Assembly (NCBI GenBank): GCA_946540705.1
Contig: CAMNJD010000463.1
Coordinates: forward strand, 1 to 11,833
DNA length: 11,833 bases
Reading direction: 5' to 3'
Source of the DNA: an uncultured Ruminococcus sp.
GTDB lineage: Bacteria; Bacillota; Clostridia; Oscillospirales; Ruminococcaceae
Shown here: positions 6,551 to 11,833 of the stretch, piece after piece
Layout: each line of letters opens with the position of its first letter
Position numbering within the stretch: position 1 is the stretch's first letter
Program-made: the position numbers and the translations under genes
The notes under the pieces: generated by a model
Told to the model about the DNA's origin: nothing
The model's database searches: none
Seen by the model: only the letters and a program-made list of their open reading frames with translations

Positions 6551-7710
6551 TAGGATAATTTCACAAAAATTTCACTGGTTTTCCCGATAGGCCCCTCGAA
6601 AATATAGTTGATATTCAGCGATATGCCCAAATCAGTACGCGAAAATTCGGCTTTTCTGGCGATGACTGTGTCATCGGCGTGAAAATTCCGCTCATAGCGC
6701 TCTGCCTTTTCTGTCAGAATTGCACGAACCTCATCCTCTGAAAAGGCGGTCAGCACATACGCAGGCTCGGTATAGTGGCAGTCGATCAGCGTCAGCGGGA
6801 GCTCCCGGCCAAAGAGCGTCAGCGGGCGGCGTGTCTCCTCATAGAGCTGCTCTCCCTGCGGTGCGGAAAAGCCCAGCGACAGCGGAAAGCGCTTGCCGAA
6901 GATCTCAAGCAGCGGCTCCGTGACCGTATTCCCGCGGGCGGGCAGCTCTGCGACGAACGGCTGCTCGCAGGAGAACTGTGCCTCATAGATGCCCGTTACA
7001 ACCCCGGCTGCACGGTAATAGTGCATTGTGCCGTATTCATCGGCCTGCACGCCCGTGATGAGCAGCTCACCCGCTCTGACGGTATCGCCCTTCTGCCGCA
7101 CTGCATGCCCGCCCAGCACATTCACGGATGTGATCTGCGCAGGAACCGCCGCGATGATGTTTGCGGGCATACGGCTTCTGTCCATATCCGGCGGGTTGCG
7201 CTCCTGCGTCAGATCGACGATCAGGCGGCCGCCCTCGTGCCGCATCGCGATCCACTCGATATCTGACACCCGCAGCCGCATCTGCTGTTCGATATATGTA
7301 AACGGGATCTCCCGGAACGGCGTGCCGCGCCGGACGCCCAGCTCATCCAGTGCGCAGAGAATTTCCGTGTCGGAAACAGTTTCGTTCCCGGTGATCTCGA
7401 TGCTGCGCACCGTTGCATTGCACCAGTAGAGAAACGCCAGTCCGCAGAGCAGACCCGCAGGCACGCCGAACCGGAACCGGTACGGCAGCAGACGGAAGCG
7501 CAGGCCGTGCTGTGACAGAATGTGCAGCGTGATGCCGTATTCCGCTGCATACTGCTCCAGACGGCGCCTGCTGCCGGCATTGGTCTGCGCATGGAACTTC
7601 CCGCCGCTGATCTGCTGTAAGCGGCATGACACCCCGCTGCTGCGCAGTGCGTCCCGGAAGGCAGGGAGCGCATCGCCCTCCGCCGTAAAGCTGATATATG
7701 CCCGCCGCAT
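6550..7710 (-). CDS. yqfD: Sporulation protein YqfD
   Basis: A 386-residue YqfD-family protein, in Bacillus a sigma-E-controlled mother-cell protein found in sporulators and of unknown biochemistry. A cytoplasmic N-terminal part (1-80) precedes one membrane segment (about 81-98, FGVPAGLLCGLAFLYW), then a large outside domain starting VRSIEITGNETVSDTEI, a POTRA/FtsQ-like opening. The ATG at 7710 is preferred to an in-frame GTG at 7719 because that GTG overlaps the Shine-Dalgarno GGAGG, which is 8 nt from the ATG. It follows yqfC by 15 nt, and the two are surely one transcript. Length is typical of the family. Confidence 0.92.
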   Translation of the reverse strand: MRRAYISFTAEGDALPAFRDALRSSGVSCRLQQISGGKFHAQTNAGSRRRLEQYAAEYGITLHILSQHGLRFRLLPYRFRFGVPAGLLCGLAFLYWCNATVRSIEITGNETVSDTEILCALDELGVRRGTPFREIPFTYIEQQMRLRVSDIEWIAMRHEGGRLIVDLTQERNPPDMDRSRMPANIIAAVPAQITSVNVLGGHAVRQKGDTVRAGELLITGVQADEYGTMHYYRAAGVVTGIYEAQFSCEQPFVAELPARGNTVTEPLLEIFGKRFPLSLGFSAPQGEQLYEETRRPLTLFGRELPLTLIDCHYTEPAYVLTAFSEDEVRAILTEKAERYERNFHADDTVIARKAEFSRTDLGISLNINYIFEGPIGKTSEIFVKLS

Positions 7711-7725
7711 CCTCCGCACCTCCGT

Positions 7726-7956
7726 TCAGAGTCCGCCGTCAAATTCGACGGAAGCGATCGTCCCGTGAACATGCAGACCGCCCGCGCTGTAGTCCGAAGC
7801 GGTCAGTCCGCTGCCCCAGACCGCGACCTGATGTCCGCTGACCTCTGCCAGCACCAGCATATCGCTGCATTCCAGCAGCCGGCGGCAGCGGTCAAAATAC
7901 AGATCCGTATTTCCGCAGAGCTCCAGGCGGTCGGCAAATATTTCCGGCTTCTGCAT
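7726..7956 (-). CDS. yqfC: Sporulation protein YqfC (YabP/YqfC family)
   Basis: A 76-residue protein of the YabP/YqfC family, beta-rich small proteins of the mother cell during sporulation. The C-terminal half (LVLAEVSGHQVAVWGSGLTA to GLHVHGTIASVEF) follows the family's repeated strand pattern ending in G-x-I-x-S-V/I-E-F. The start is the ATG at 7956, with AGGTGA 7 nt upstream. The open frame continues further upstream, but that extension would run through the promoter region and antisense to ylbJ. Immediate linkage to yqfD supports the call. It is a little shorter than the Bacillus protein (about 93 residues). Confidence 0.88.
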   Translation of the reverse strand: MQKPEIFADRLELCGNTDLYFDRCRRLLECSDMLVLAEVSGHQVAVWGSGLTASDYSAGGLHVHGTIASVEFDGGL

Positions 7957-7977
7957 CTGCACATCACCTCTCTGCGC

Positions 7978-8006
7978 ATTGTATGGCGGCGGTTCTGATT
8001 CTATGC
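7978..8006 (-). promoter_or_regulatory. Sigma-E-like promoter for yqfC-yqfD
   Basis: On the minus strand CATACAAT (plus 7978-7985) matches the Bacillus sigma-E -10 consensus CATACAnT at every position. Fourteen nt upstream is GCATAGA (plus 8000-8006), which keeps the k-m-ATA part of the -35 consensus. yqfC-yqfD is a sigma-E operon in Bacillus, so position and sequence agree. The start point would lie near 7971, just ahead of the Shine-Dalgarno sequence, giving a short leader. Confidence 0.6.
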
Positions 8007-8022
8007 ACAGGCTGCATAGAAT
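7998..8022. repeat. Perfect 10-bp inverted repeat in the yqfC/ylbJ divergent region
   Basis: ATTCTATGCA (7998-8007) and TGCATAGAAT (8013-8022) are exact reverse complements separated by 5 nt. The left arm coincides with the -35-like element of the yqfC promoter. The right arm contains CATAGAAT, one base from the sigma-E -10 consensus, facing ylbJ. It could be a dimeric regulator's operator or the trace of back-to-back promoters. Use as a plus-strand -10 would give a leader of only about 13 nt, which weakens that reading. Confidence 0.6.
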
Positions 8023-8041
8023 TTGGCGGAGGTGATCGGAT

Positions 8042-9133
8042 ATGACAAGGCTGCGGAGCAGCACGGTGCGTTCTGCATGCGCGGCACTGCTGCTGACGGT
8101 ACTGATGCTGCTGCTTTCGGCACATGCGGGGGATGTTTCGGCGGTGCTGCACGGGCGCATCATGCTCTGCCTGACCACGCTGATCCCGTCGCTTTACGGC
8201 TGCACGCTGCTGGGCAGTCTGCTCTGCATGAGCGGTGCTGCGGACGGCCTCGGGCGGTGTCTGAGGCATATTGCGCGGCTGTACCGCATGCCGCCTGCGG
8301 TGTTCGGGATCTTTCTGGTCAGTCAGTTTGCGGGATATCCGGTCGGGGCGATGCTGCTGCGGCAGGCCGCTGCACGCGGGGAGCTCTCCGCGCAGGATGC
8401 CGCAGGGCTCTCGTGCATCTGCTGCGGCGGAGGCCCGGCATTCCTGATCGGGCTTGCCGGAAAGCAGCTTTTCGGCAGCACGGCGCACGGGGTGTGCATC
8501 ATGCTCTGCTGCATCGCCGCGAATCTGACCCTCGGCCTGCTGCTGCGTCCGGGCGCTGCGCCTGCCTGTGTGCCTCAGCAAAGACACCGTGACGAAACCG
8601 CAGCGCAAATGCTGACCGATGCGGCCTCTGCTGCAATGCGGAGCATGGCGGCGATCTGCGCGGCCGTGCTGCTGTTCGGGGTGCTTCAATGTCTGCTGGA
8701 GCTCTGCGGGGTCATGTACCTGCTGACGCTGCCCGGCAAAGCGCTCGGCATTCCGCCGTTCACGGTCACTGCGGCGGTCAATGCCTTTGCGGATGTGACA
8801 CAGCTCGGGACGGTATTCCGCTGCGGACTGCCGGAGCAGGCCTTGCTGCCGCTCAGCGCGGGACTGCTCTCCTTCGGCGGGTGCTGCGTGCTGCTGCAGT
8901 GCATGACTGTGGGCGTGCGGGAGCTGCGCATCGGGCGCCTCCTCCTGACGCGCCTTGCCGCTGCCGTCCTCGCGGGAGTCCTTGCGCGGATCTGTCTGCC
9001 GCTGCTTCCGCTCCCGGCGGAGGAATGTGCCGCTGTCTTTGCACGGCACGCCGCTGTCTCGGAATCGGGGTCGGTCATTCCGGCTTTTCTGATTTTTTTG
9101 ACCGGATTTCCATTTCTTCTAAAAAAAGACTAG
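8042..9133 (+). CDS. ylbJ: YlbJ-family sporulation integral membrane protein
   Basis: A 363-residue polytopic membrane protein with about eight or nine hydrophobic segments (near 11-27, 38-62, 86-106, 127-145, 149-168, 201-225, 268-290, 300-323 and 345-359). The segment VSQFAGYPVGAMLL (93-106) and the following CICCGGGPAFLIG (125-137) match the gate-like SGYP-x-GA and C-x-x-x-GP motifs of the YlbJ/nucleoside-recognition family. In Bacillus YlbJ is a sigma-E-controlled spore-formation protein; transport function is unproven. GGAGGTGAT lies at good spacing before the ATG. It is divergent from the sporulation pair yqfC-yqfD, which supports the family call. It is unusually rich in Leu, Ala and Cys and slightly shorter than the Bacillus protein. 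A spore-maturation-type permease is the alternative. Confidence 0.8.
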   Translation: MTRLRSSTVRSACAALLLTVLMLLLSAHAGDVSAVLHGRIMLCLTTLIPSLYGCTLLGSLLCMSGAADGLGRCLRHIARLYRMPPAVFGIFLVSQFAGYPVGAMLLRQAAARGELSAQDAAGLSCICCGGGPAFLIGLAGKQLFGSTAHGVCIMLCCIAANLTLGLLLRPGAAPACVPQQRHRDETAAQMLTDAASAAMRSMAAICAAVLLFGVLQCLLELCGVMYLLTLPGKALGIPPFTVTAAVNAFADVTQLGTVFRCGLPEQALLPLSAGLLSFGGCCVLLQCMTVGVRELRIGRLLLTRLAAAVLAGVLARICLPLLPLPAEECAAVFARHAAVSESGSVIPAFLIFLTGFPFLLKKD

Positions 9134-9159
9134 ACAAACTCAAAAAAATATGCTATAAT
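9131..9159 (+). promoter_or_regulatory. Sigma-A promoter of the four-cysteine protein gene
   Basis: TAGACA (9131-9136), a 17-nt spacer and TATAAT (9154-9159), with TGC directly before the -10. This is a near-consensus vegetative promoter. Its -35 overlaps the ylbJ stop codon, so the next gene is transcribed independently of ylbJ. The start point would be near 9166, giving a leader of about 70 nt. Confidence 0.82.
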
Positions 9160-9233
9160 GGAGAAAAGAGACGGGTATCTCAGCAGCGTCAGCCGGATTC
9201 TGCACAGATCCCGATATAAACGAGGTGACCAAA

Positions 9234-9740
9234 ATGGGACTTTTTGATGTTTTTTCCAAGGGCGGTAAGTATTTCGGAAAGGCGATTGAGCCGAAATGCG
9301 AATACTGCGAACACGGCAAGCGTTCGAGCGACGGCGATAAGGTGCTCTGTACCAAAAAAGGCATGGTCGATGCCGGATATCACTGTCCGAAATTCACGTA
9401 CTCGCCTCTGAAGCGCATCCCGGTCAAGCAGATGCAGCGCGTCGGCTGGCTCGAGGGTGACTATGATGAGAAAGAGGACAAGGAGGAGCCGGCTCATACA
9501 GCCGCAGCAACTCCTGCACAAAATCCGCAGGCATCTGCTGCACCTGTCACACCTGCCGCACCTGCTGCACCGGTCACACCTGCCGCACCCGCAGTCCCGG
9601 CTGCACCCGCTGCTGCTCCCAAGGCAGCCGGCGGCGACCTCGCGGCGCTTGCGGCAATGGCTGAGAAGGCCGGCGGCTATACGCCTGATGCAGCGGAACA
9701 GGCAAACGCAGACGGAACCAATACGCTGAGCAGCATGTAA
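9234..9740 (+). CDS. Hypothetical four-cysteine protein with Ala/Pro-rich tail
   Basis: A 168-residue protein of unknown function. Residues 22-51 hold four cysteines (C22-x2-C25, C39, C51) in a short N-terminal domain ending FTYSPLKR, which looks like a small zinc- or metal-binding knuckle; I believe similar small proteins occur in related Clostridia but cannot name a family. Residues 74-86 are strongly acidic. Residues 90-133 are a low-complexity Ala/Pro/Thr stretch with two exact APVTPAAPA repeats (103-111 and 112-120), probably a flexible linker, followed by an Ala-rich, possibly helical end. There is no signal peptide or membrane segment, so it should be cytoplasmic. The ATG at 9234 is preferred to an in-frame GTG at 9225, which lies inside the Shine-Dalgarno AGGTG. 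It has its own strong promoter and terminator and is therefore monocistronic. Confidence 0.85.
   Translation: MGLFDVFSKGGKYFGKAIEPKCEYCEHGKRSSDGDKVLCTKKGMVDAGYHCPKFTYSPLKRIPVKQMQRVGWLEGDYDEKEDKEEPAHTAAATPAQNPQASAAPVTPAAPAAPVTPAAPAVPAAPAAAPKAAGGDLAALAAMAEKAGGYTPDAAEQANADGTNTLSSM
9540..9593 (+). repeat. Two tandem 27-nt in-frame repeats (APVTPAAPA)
   Basis: Positions 9540-9566 and 9567-9593 encode the same nine residues and differ at only three bases. They lie in the Ala/Pro-rich linker of the four-cysteine protein. Such repeats may vary in number between strains. Confidence 0.8.
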
Positions 9741-9759
9741 ATAAGGGGAAAAAGAAAAC

Positions 9760-9815
9760 AGCTTCACACCACTGTCAGCCTGAGAGCCTCCCGCTTTCAG
9801 GCTGAAGCTTTATTT
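9760..9815 (+). terminator. Intrinsic terminator after the four-cysteine protein gene
   Basis: AGCCTGA (9777-9783) pairs with TCAGGCT (9797-9803) and the stem continues as AGCTTC (9760-9765) with GAAGCT (9804-9809), leaving an 11-nt bulge on the 5' side. TTTATTTG follows. The two-part stem and moderate T-run make a plausible rho-independent terminator some 20 nt past the stop codon. Confidence 0.72.
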
Positions 9816-9833
9816 GTCAAGGGGGAAATGATT

Positions 9834-9902
9834 ATGCAGATATTTATGCTGCGGCGGATGCCTCTGCACCGGAAAGCCGCCCCGGAAAGGAGCAGCTCAT
9901 GA
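9834..9902 (+). CDS. Possible leader peptide coupled to lysR
   Basis: A 22-codon open frame (begins MQIFMLRR, ends ERSSS) with AAGGGGG 8 nt before its ATG. An alternative in-frame ATG two codons earlier is too close to that site. Its TGA stop overlaps the ATG of lysR as ATGA, the usual form of translational coupling. The peptide is basic with three Met and matches nothing I know. It could regulate lysR translation or be fortuitous. A weak alternative reading of the same stretch is a promoter (TTGTCA at 9814, GATATT at 9839), whose transcript would lack this start. Confidence 0.4.
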   Translation: MQIFMLRRMPLHRKAAPERSSS

Positions 9903-10906
9903 CCACGCAGCAGCTCACATATGTGCTCGCGGTCGCGGAGTGCAGAAGCATCTCAAAGGCGGCCGAAAAGCTCTATGTCACCCAGCCCTCCCTCAGTCAG
10001 TATATCCACAGCATCGAAAAGCAGCTCGGCGTACAGCTTTTTGACCGCTCAGTCACGCCGCTCTGCCTGACCGATGCCGGCAGGCTCTATGCCGAATGGG
10101 CGCGCAGGCTGCTCGCGATGGAGGAGAGCATGAACAATTCGCTCGCCGACCTCATGGGCCTTGAGGCCGGCTCCGTGCGCATCGGTGCATCGTCGTTCCG
10201 TGTGCGCTGTCTGCTCGCCAGAAGCATTGCCGCATTTCATGCGAAATATCCGAAGATCCACCTCGACATTCAGGAGGCGGAGATGAAGCAGCTCCGCGAT
10301 ATGCTGACAGCCGGTGAGATCGACTTTGCGATCGGCTCGGGTGAATTTGATGCCAAGCAGTTTCATGTCGAAACGCTGGCCGATGAGCGGCTCTATCTCG
10401 CCGTTTCGCCGACAAATCCGCTGACCGAGCAGCTCCCGGCACCGCTGACTGCCTCCGATATCACCGGCGCAAGCATCAATTTTCTGCGGCAGCAGCCGAT
10501 TGATCTGCCGCTGGTCGCGGAGGAACCGTTTGTCGCGGCAAATGCGGGCGAATATGACCGCGGCACGCTCAATGCCGTCTGTCAGGCCTGCGGCTTTACG
10601 CCGAAGATCGGCTACAGCGTCCGGACGATCGAGACAGTGTTTTCGTTCGTCTGTGCGAATATGGGGGTCGCCCTGCTGCCGGATTCTCTGATCTACTACG
10701 GCAATTTCCGGCTGCATCCGAATTATTATTCCCTGCCCGATGACGCTGCGGTCAACCCGATCCTGCTGATCTCGCGCAAAAATGCCTATATGTCCAAGGC
10801 GGCATCTGCCTATGCACTGCTGCTGCGGCAGCTTGTCGATGTCGGCACATGGCGCATGGGACAGGGAGCAGCCTCGTACATGAGTGAAGAGCGAAGAATG
10901 AAATAA
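9899..10906 (+). CDS. LysR-family transcriptional regulator
   Basis: A 335-residue LysR-type regulator. The N-terminal winged HTH (about 1-60) has the family pattern SISKAAEKLYVTQPSLSQYI followed by IEKQLGVQLFDR. The effector-binding domain begins near residue 91 (GSVRIGASSFRVR), with the usual LTAGEIDFAIG strand and the late MGVALLPDSLI motif. It is somewhat longer than the common 290-310 residues because of its C-terminal tail. AAAGGAG lies 7 nt before the ATG. The SGNH hydrolase starts 26 nt after its stop on the same strand, so the two are probably cotranscribed. That is unlike the usual LysR arrangement with a divergent target, so targets and ligand cannot be read from position. Confidence 0.93.
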   Translation: MTTQQLTYVLAVAECRSISKAAEKLYVTQPSLSQYIHSIEKQLGVQLFDRSVTPLCLTDAGRLYAEWARRLLAMEESMNNSLADLMGLEAGSVRIGASSFRVRCLLARSIAAFHAKYPKIHLDIQEAEMKQLRDMLTAGEIDFAIGSGEFDAKQFHVETLADERLYLAVSPTNPLTEQLPAPLTASDITGASINFLRQQPIDLPLVAEEPFVAANAGEYDRGTLNAVCQACGFTPKIGYSVRTIETVFSFVCANMGVALLPDSLIYYGNFRLHPNYYSLPDDAAVNPILLISRKNAYMSKAASAYALLLRQLVDVGTWRMGQGAASYMSEERRMK

Positions 10907-10932
10907 CAGAAAGAAAAAGGGGTTTTATTGGT

Positions 10933-11833
10933 ATGATTTCCGAAACGATCCGCAGCAGCATTGCGGAGCAGGCGGTGTGCGGGACAGGCCGCCGCACGGA
11001 CTGGCGGCGCATCCTGCAAAAAAAGGAGCTTCGGCTGGGGTATATCGGCGGCTCCGTCACACAGGGCTATGCAAACGGCGATGTCTACAAGGAGCCCTAT
11101 CCGGCAATGGTGCATGAGGGGCTTGCGGCCCGCGGCTATGCCGTCACCGATCAGGTCTGCGCGGCACCGGGCATGAACTGCATGGTCGGCACACTGCTGG
11201 CCGATCGGTTTATCCTCGCGCAGCAGCCTGACCTCGTGTTTGTCGAGTTCGCGATCAACGAAACAACACTGCGCCCGAGCGTTCACGCTTTTGAGAGCCT
11301 GCTCCGGAAGCTGCTGACCGCGGAGCATGCGCCCGCTGTCTGCATCGTCATTCTGCGGAACATATCCGGCTATAGCTGTGAGACTTACATGGTGCCGATC
11401 GCGGAGCATTACGGTCTGCCGTGCATTGTGCTGCGGCAGGGGCTTGATCCGCAGCTTGAATCGGGCGCACTCACCTGGACGGATTATGCCGATGAGGAAA
11501 GCCACCCGAACCCGGACGGTCACCGCATCCTTGCGGACTGTCTGCTGCATCTGTTCGATGCGGCGGCTGATGCGCCGGAGGCAGAGCGGTCGCCGCTGCC
11601 GGAGCCGTGGCTCGGGGCGCCGTTTGTGAATCTGCAATATCGGACGCCGGAGCAGCTCAGCGATGCGCAGACGCAGAGCCCGATCGTCAAAAAGGATAAC
11701 TGGGCGTTTCCGACTGCATTCCGGCTTCATCCGGACACCGGCGACTGGACGCTGACTGCGTCCGGAACGGCGCTGGTGCTGTACTATGAGGTCAACTCGC
11801 TGCCGGAATACGGCGACTGTGAGATTCTGCTGG
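10933..11833 (+). CDS. SGNH/GDSL-type hydrolase, cut by the window edge
   Basis: The first 300 residues of a gene continuing beyond the window. Residues about 33-210 are an SGNH hydrolase fold: block I IGGSVTQGY with nucleophile S41, block III EFAIN with oxyanion-hole N109, and block V SHPNPDGH with catalytic H191. Block II is less clear, possibly G80 in APGMN. The residue three before H191 is E188, with D187 at minus four, so the usual D-x-x-H is shifted or replaced. From about 220 a second region (FVNLQYRTP..., W-rich strands) looks like a beta-sandwich accessory domain. No signal peptide, so likely cytoplasmic; an esterase or deacetylase acting on imported glycan fragments would fit a plant-fibre degrader but is inference. 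AAAGGGG lies 10 nt before the ATG. Confidence 0.85.
   Translation, partial: MISETIRSSIAEQAVCGTGRRTDWRRILQKKELRLGYIGGSVTQGYANGDVYKEPYPAMVHEGLAARGYAVTDQVCAAPGMNCMVGTLLADRFILAQQPDLVFVEFAINETTLRPSVHAFESLLRKLLTAEHAPAVCIVILRNISGYSCETYMVPIAEHYGLPCIVLRQGLDPQLESGALTWTDYADEESHPNPDGHRILADCLLHLFDAAADAPEAERSPLPEPWLGAPFVNLQYRTPEQLSDAQTQSPIVKKDNWAFPTAFRLHPDTGDWTLTASGTALVLYYEVNSLPEYGDCEILL

Noticed and set aside
7964..9049. A 361-codon minus-strand frame opposite ylbJ
   Set aside because: The composition is Arg/Gln/His-rich without motifs, typical of a shadow of a Leu/Ala-rich membrane protein gene.
10810..11730. A 306-codon minus-strand frame opposite lysR and the hydrolase
   Set aside because: The plus-strand SGNH gene, open through the right edge, explains the region; the antisense product lacks motifs.
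1..11833. CRISPR array, tRNA/rRNA genes, insertion sequences, phage or defence genes
   Set aside because: No regularly spaced repeats, tRNA-like folds, transposase motifs or nuclease/effector proteins were found on either strand by eye.

Overview
The window looks like chromosome from a GC-rich, spore-forming or spore-lineage Firmicute of the Ruminococcaceae/Oscillospiraceae type, most likely a fibre-degrading gut Ruminococcus relative. The reasons are a secreted protein with a type I dockerin and two GH16 lichenase-type catalytic modules (a cellulosome-style enzyme), the conserved Firmicutes cluster yqfC-yqfD-phoH-ybeY-era-yqzL-recO, and a YlbJ-family sporulation membrane protein. The species cannot be named from the sequence alone.

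Layout. Positions 1-271 are non-coding, with three short hairpins and a clear intrinsic terminator that ends the leftward transcript. Positions 272-7956 are all on the minus strand. Read in the direction of transcription they are yqfC and yqfD (sporulation), then phoH, ybeY, era, yqzL and recO (16S rRNA/ribosome maturation and recombinational repair), then an AraC-family regulator, then the dockerin/tandem-GH16 glucanase. A perfect TATAAT box with a TG extension lies just past the yqfD stop and probably drives phoH-ybeY-era-yqzL-recO, whose genes are tightly packed, three of the junctions overlapping or 2 nt apart. No terminator separates recO from the AraC gene (28 nt), so the regulator may be read through from the housekeeping operon. 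The glucanase has its own leader of about 140 nt with candidate extended -10 boxes.

Positions 7957-8041 are a divergent control region between yqfC and ylbJ. It carries a perfect 10-bp inverted repeat and a sigma-E-like promoter facing yqfC. From 8042 onward genes are on the plus strand: ylbJ, then (from its own good sigma-A promoter) a small four-cysteine protein with an Ala/Pro-rich tail and a terminator. A second group follows: a possible 22-codon leader peptide coupled by an ATGA overlap to a LysR-type regulator, then an SGNH/GDSL hydrolase that runs off the right edge.

I see no tRNA, rRNA, CRISPR array, insertion sequence, phage gene or defence system. Most of the window is an ordinary core-genome neighbourhood. 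The parts worth a second look are the internally duplicated glucanase and its neighbouring regulator, the divergent sporulation promoter region, the four-cysteine protein, and the short coupled ORF before lysR.
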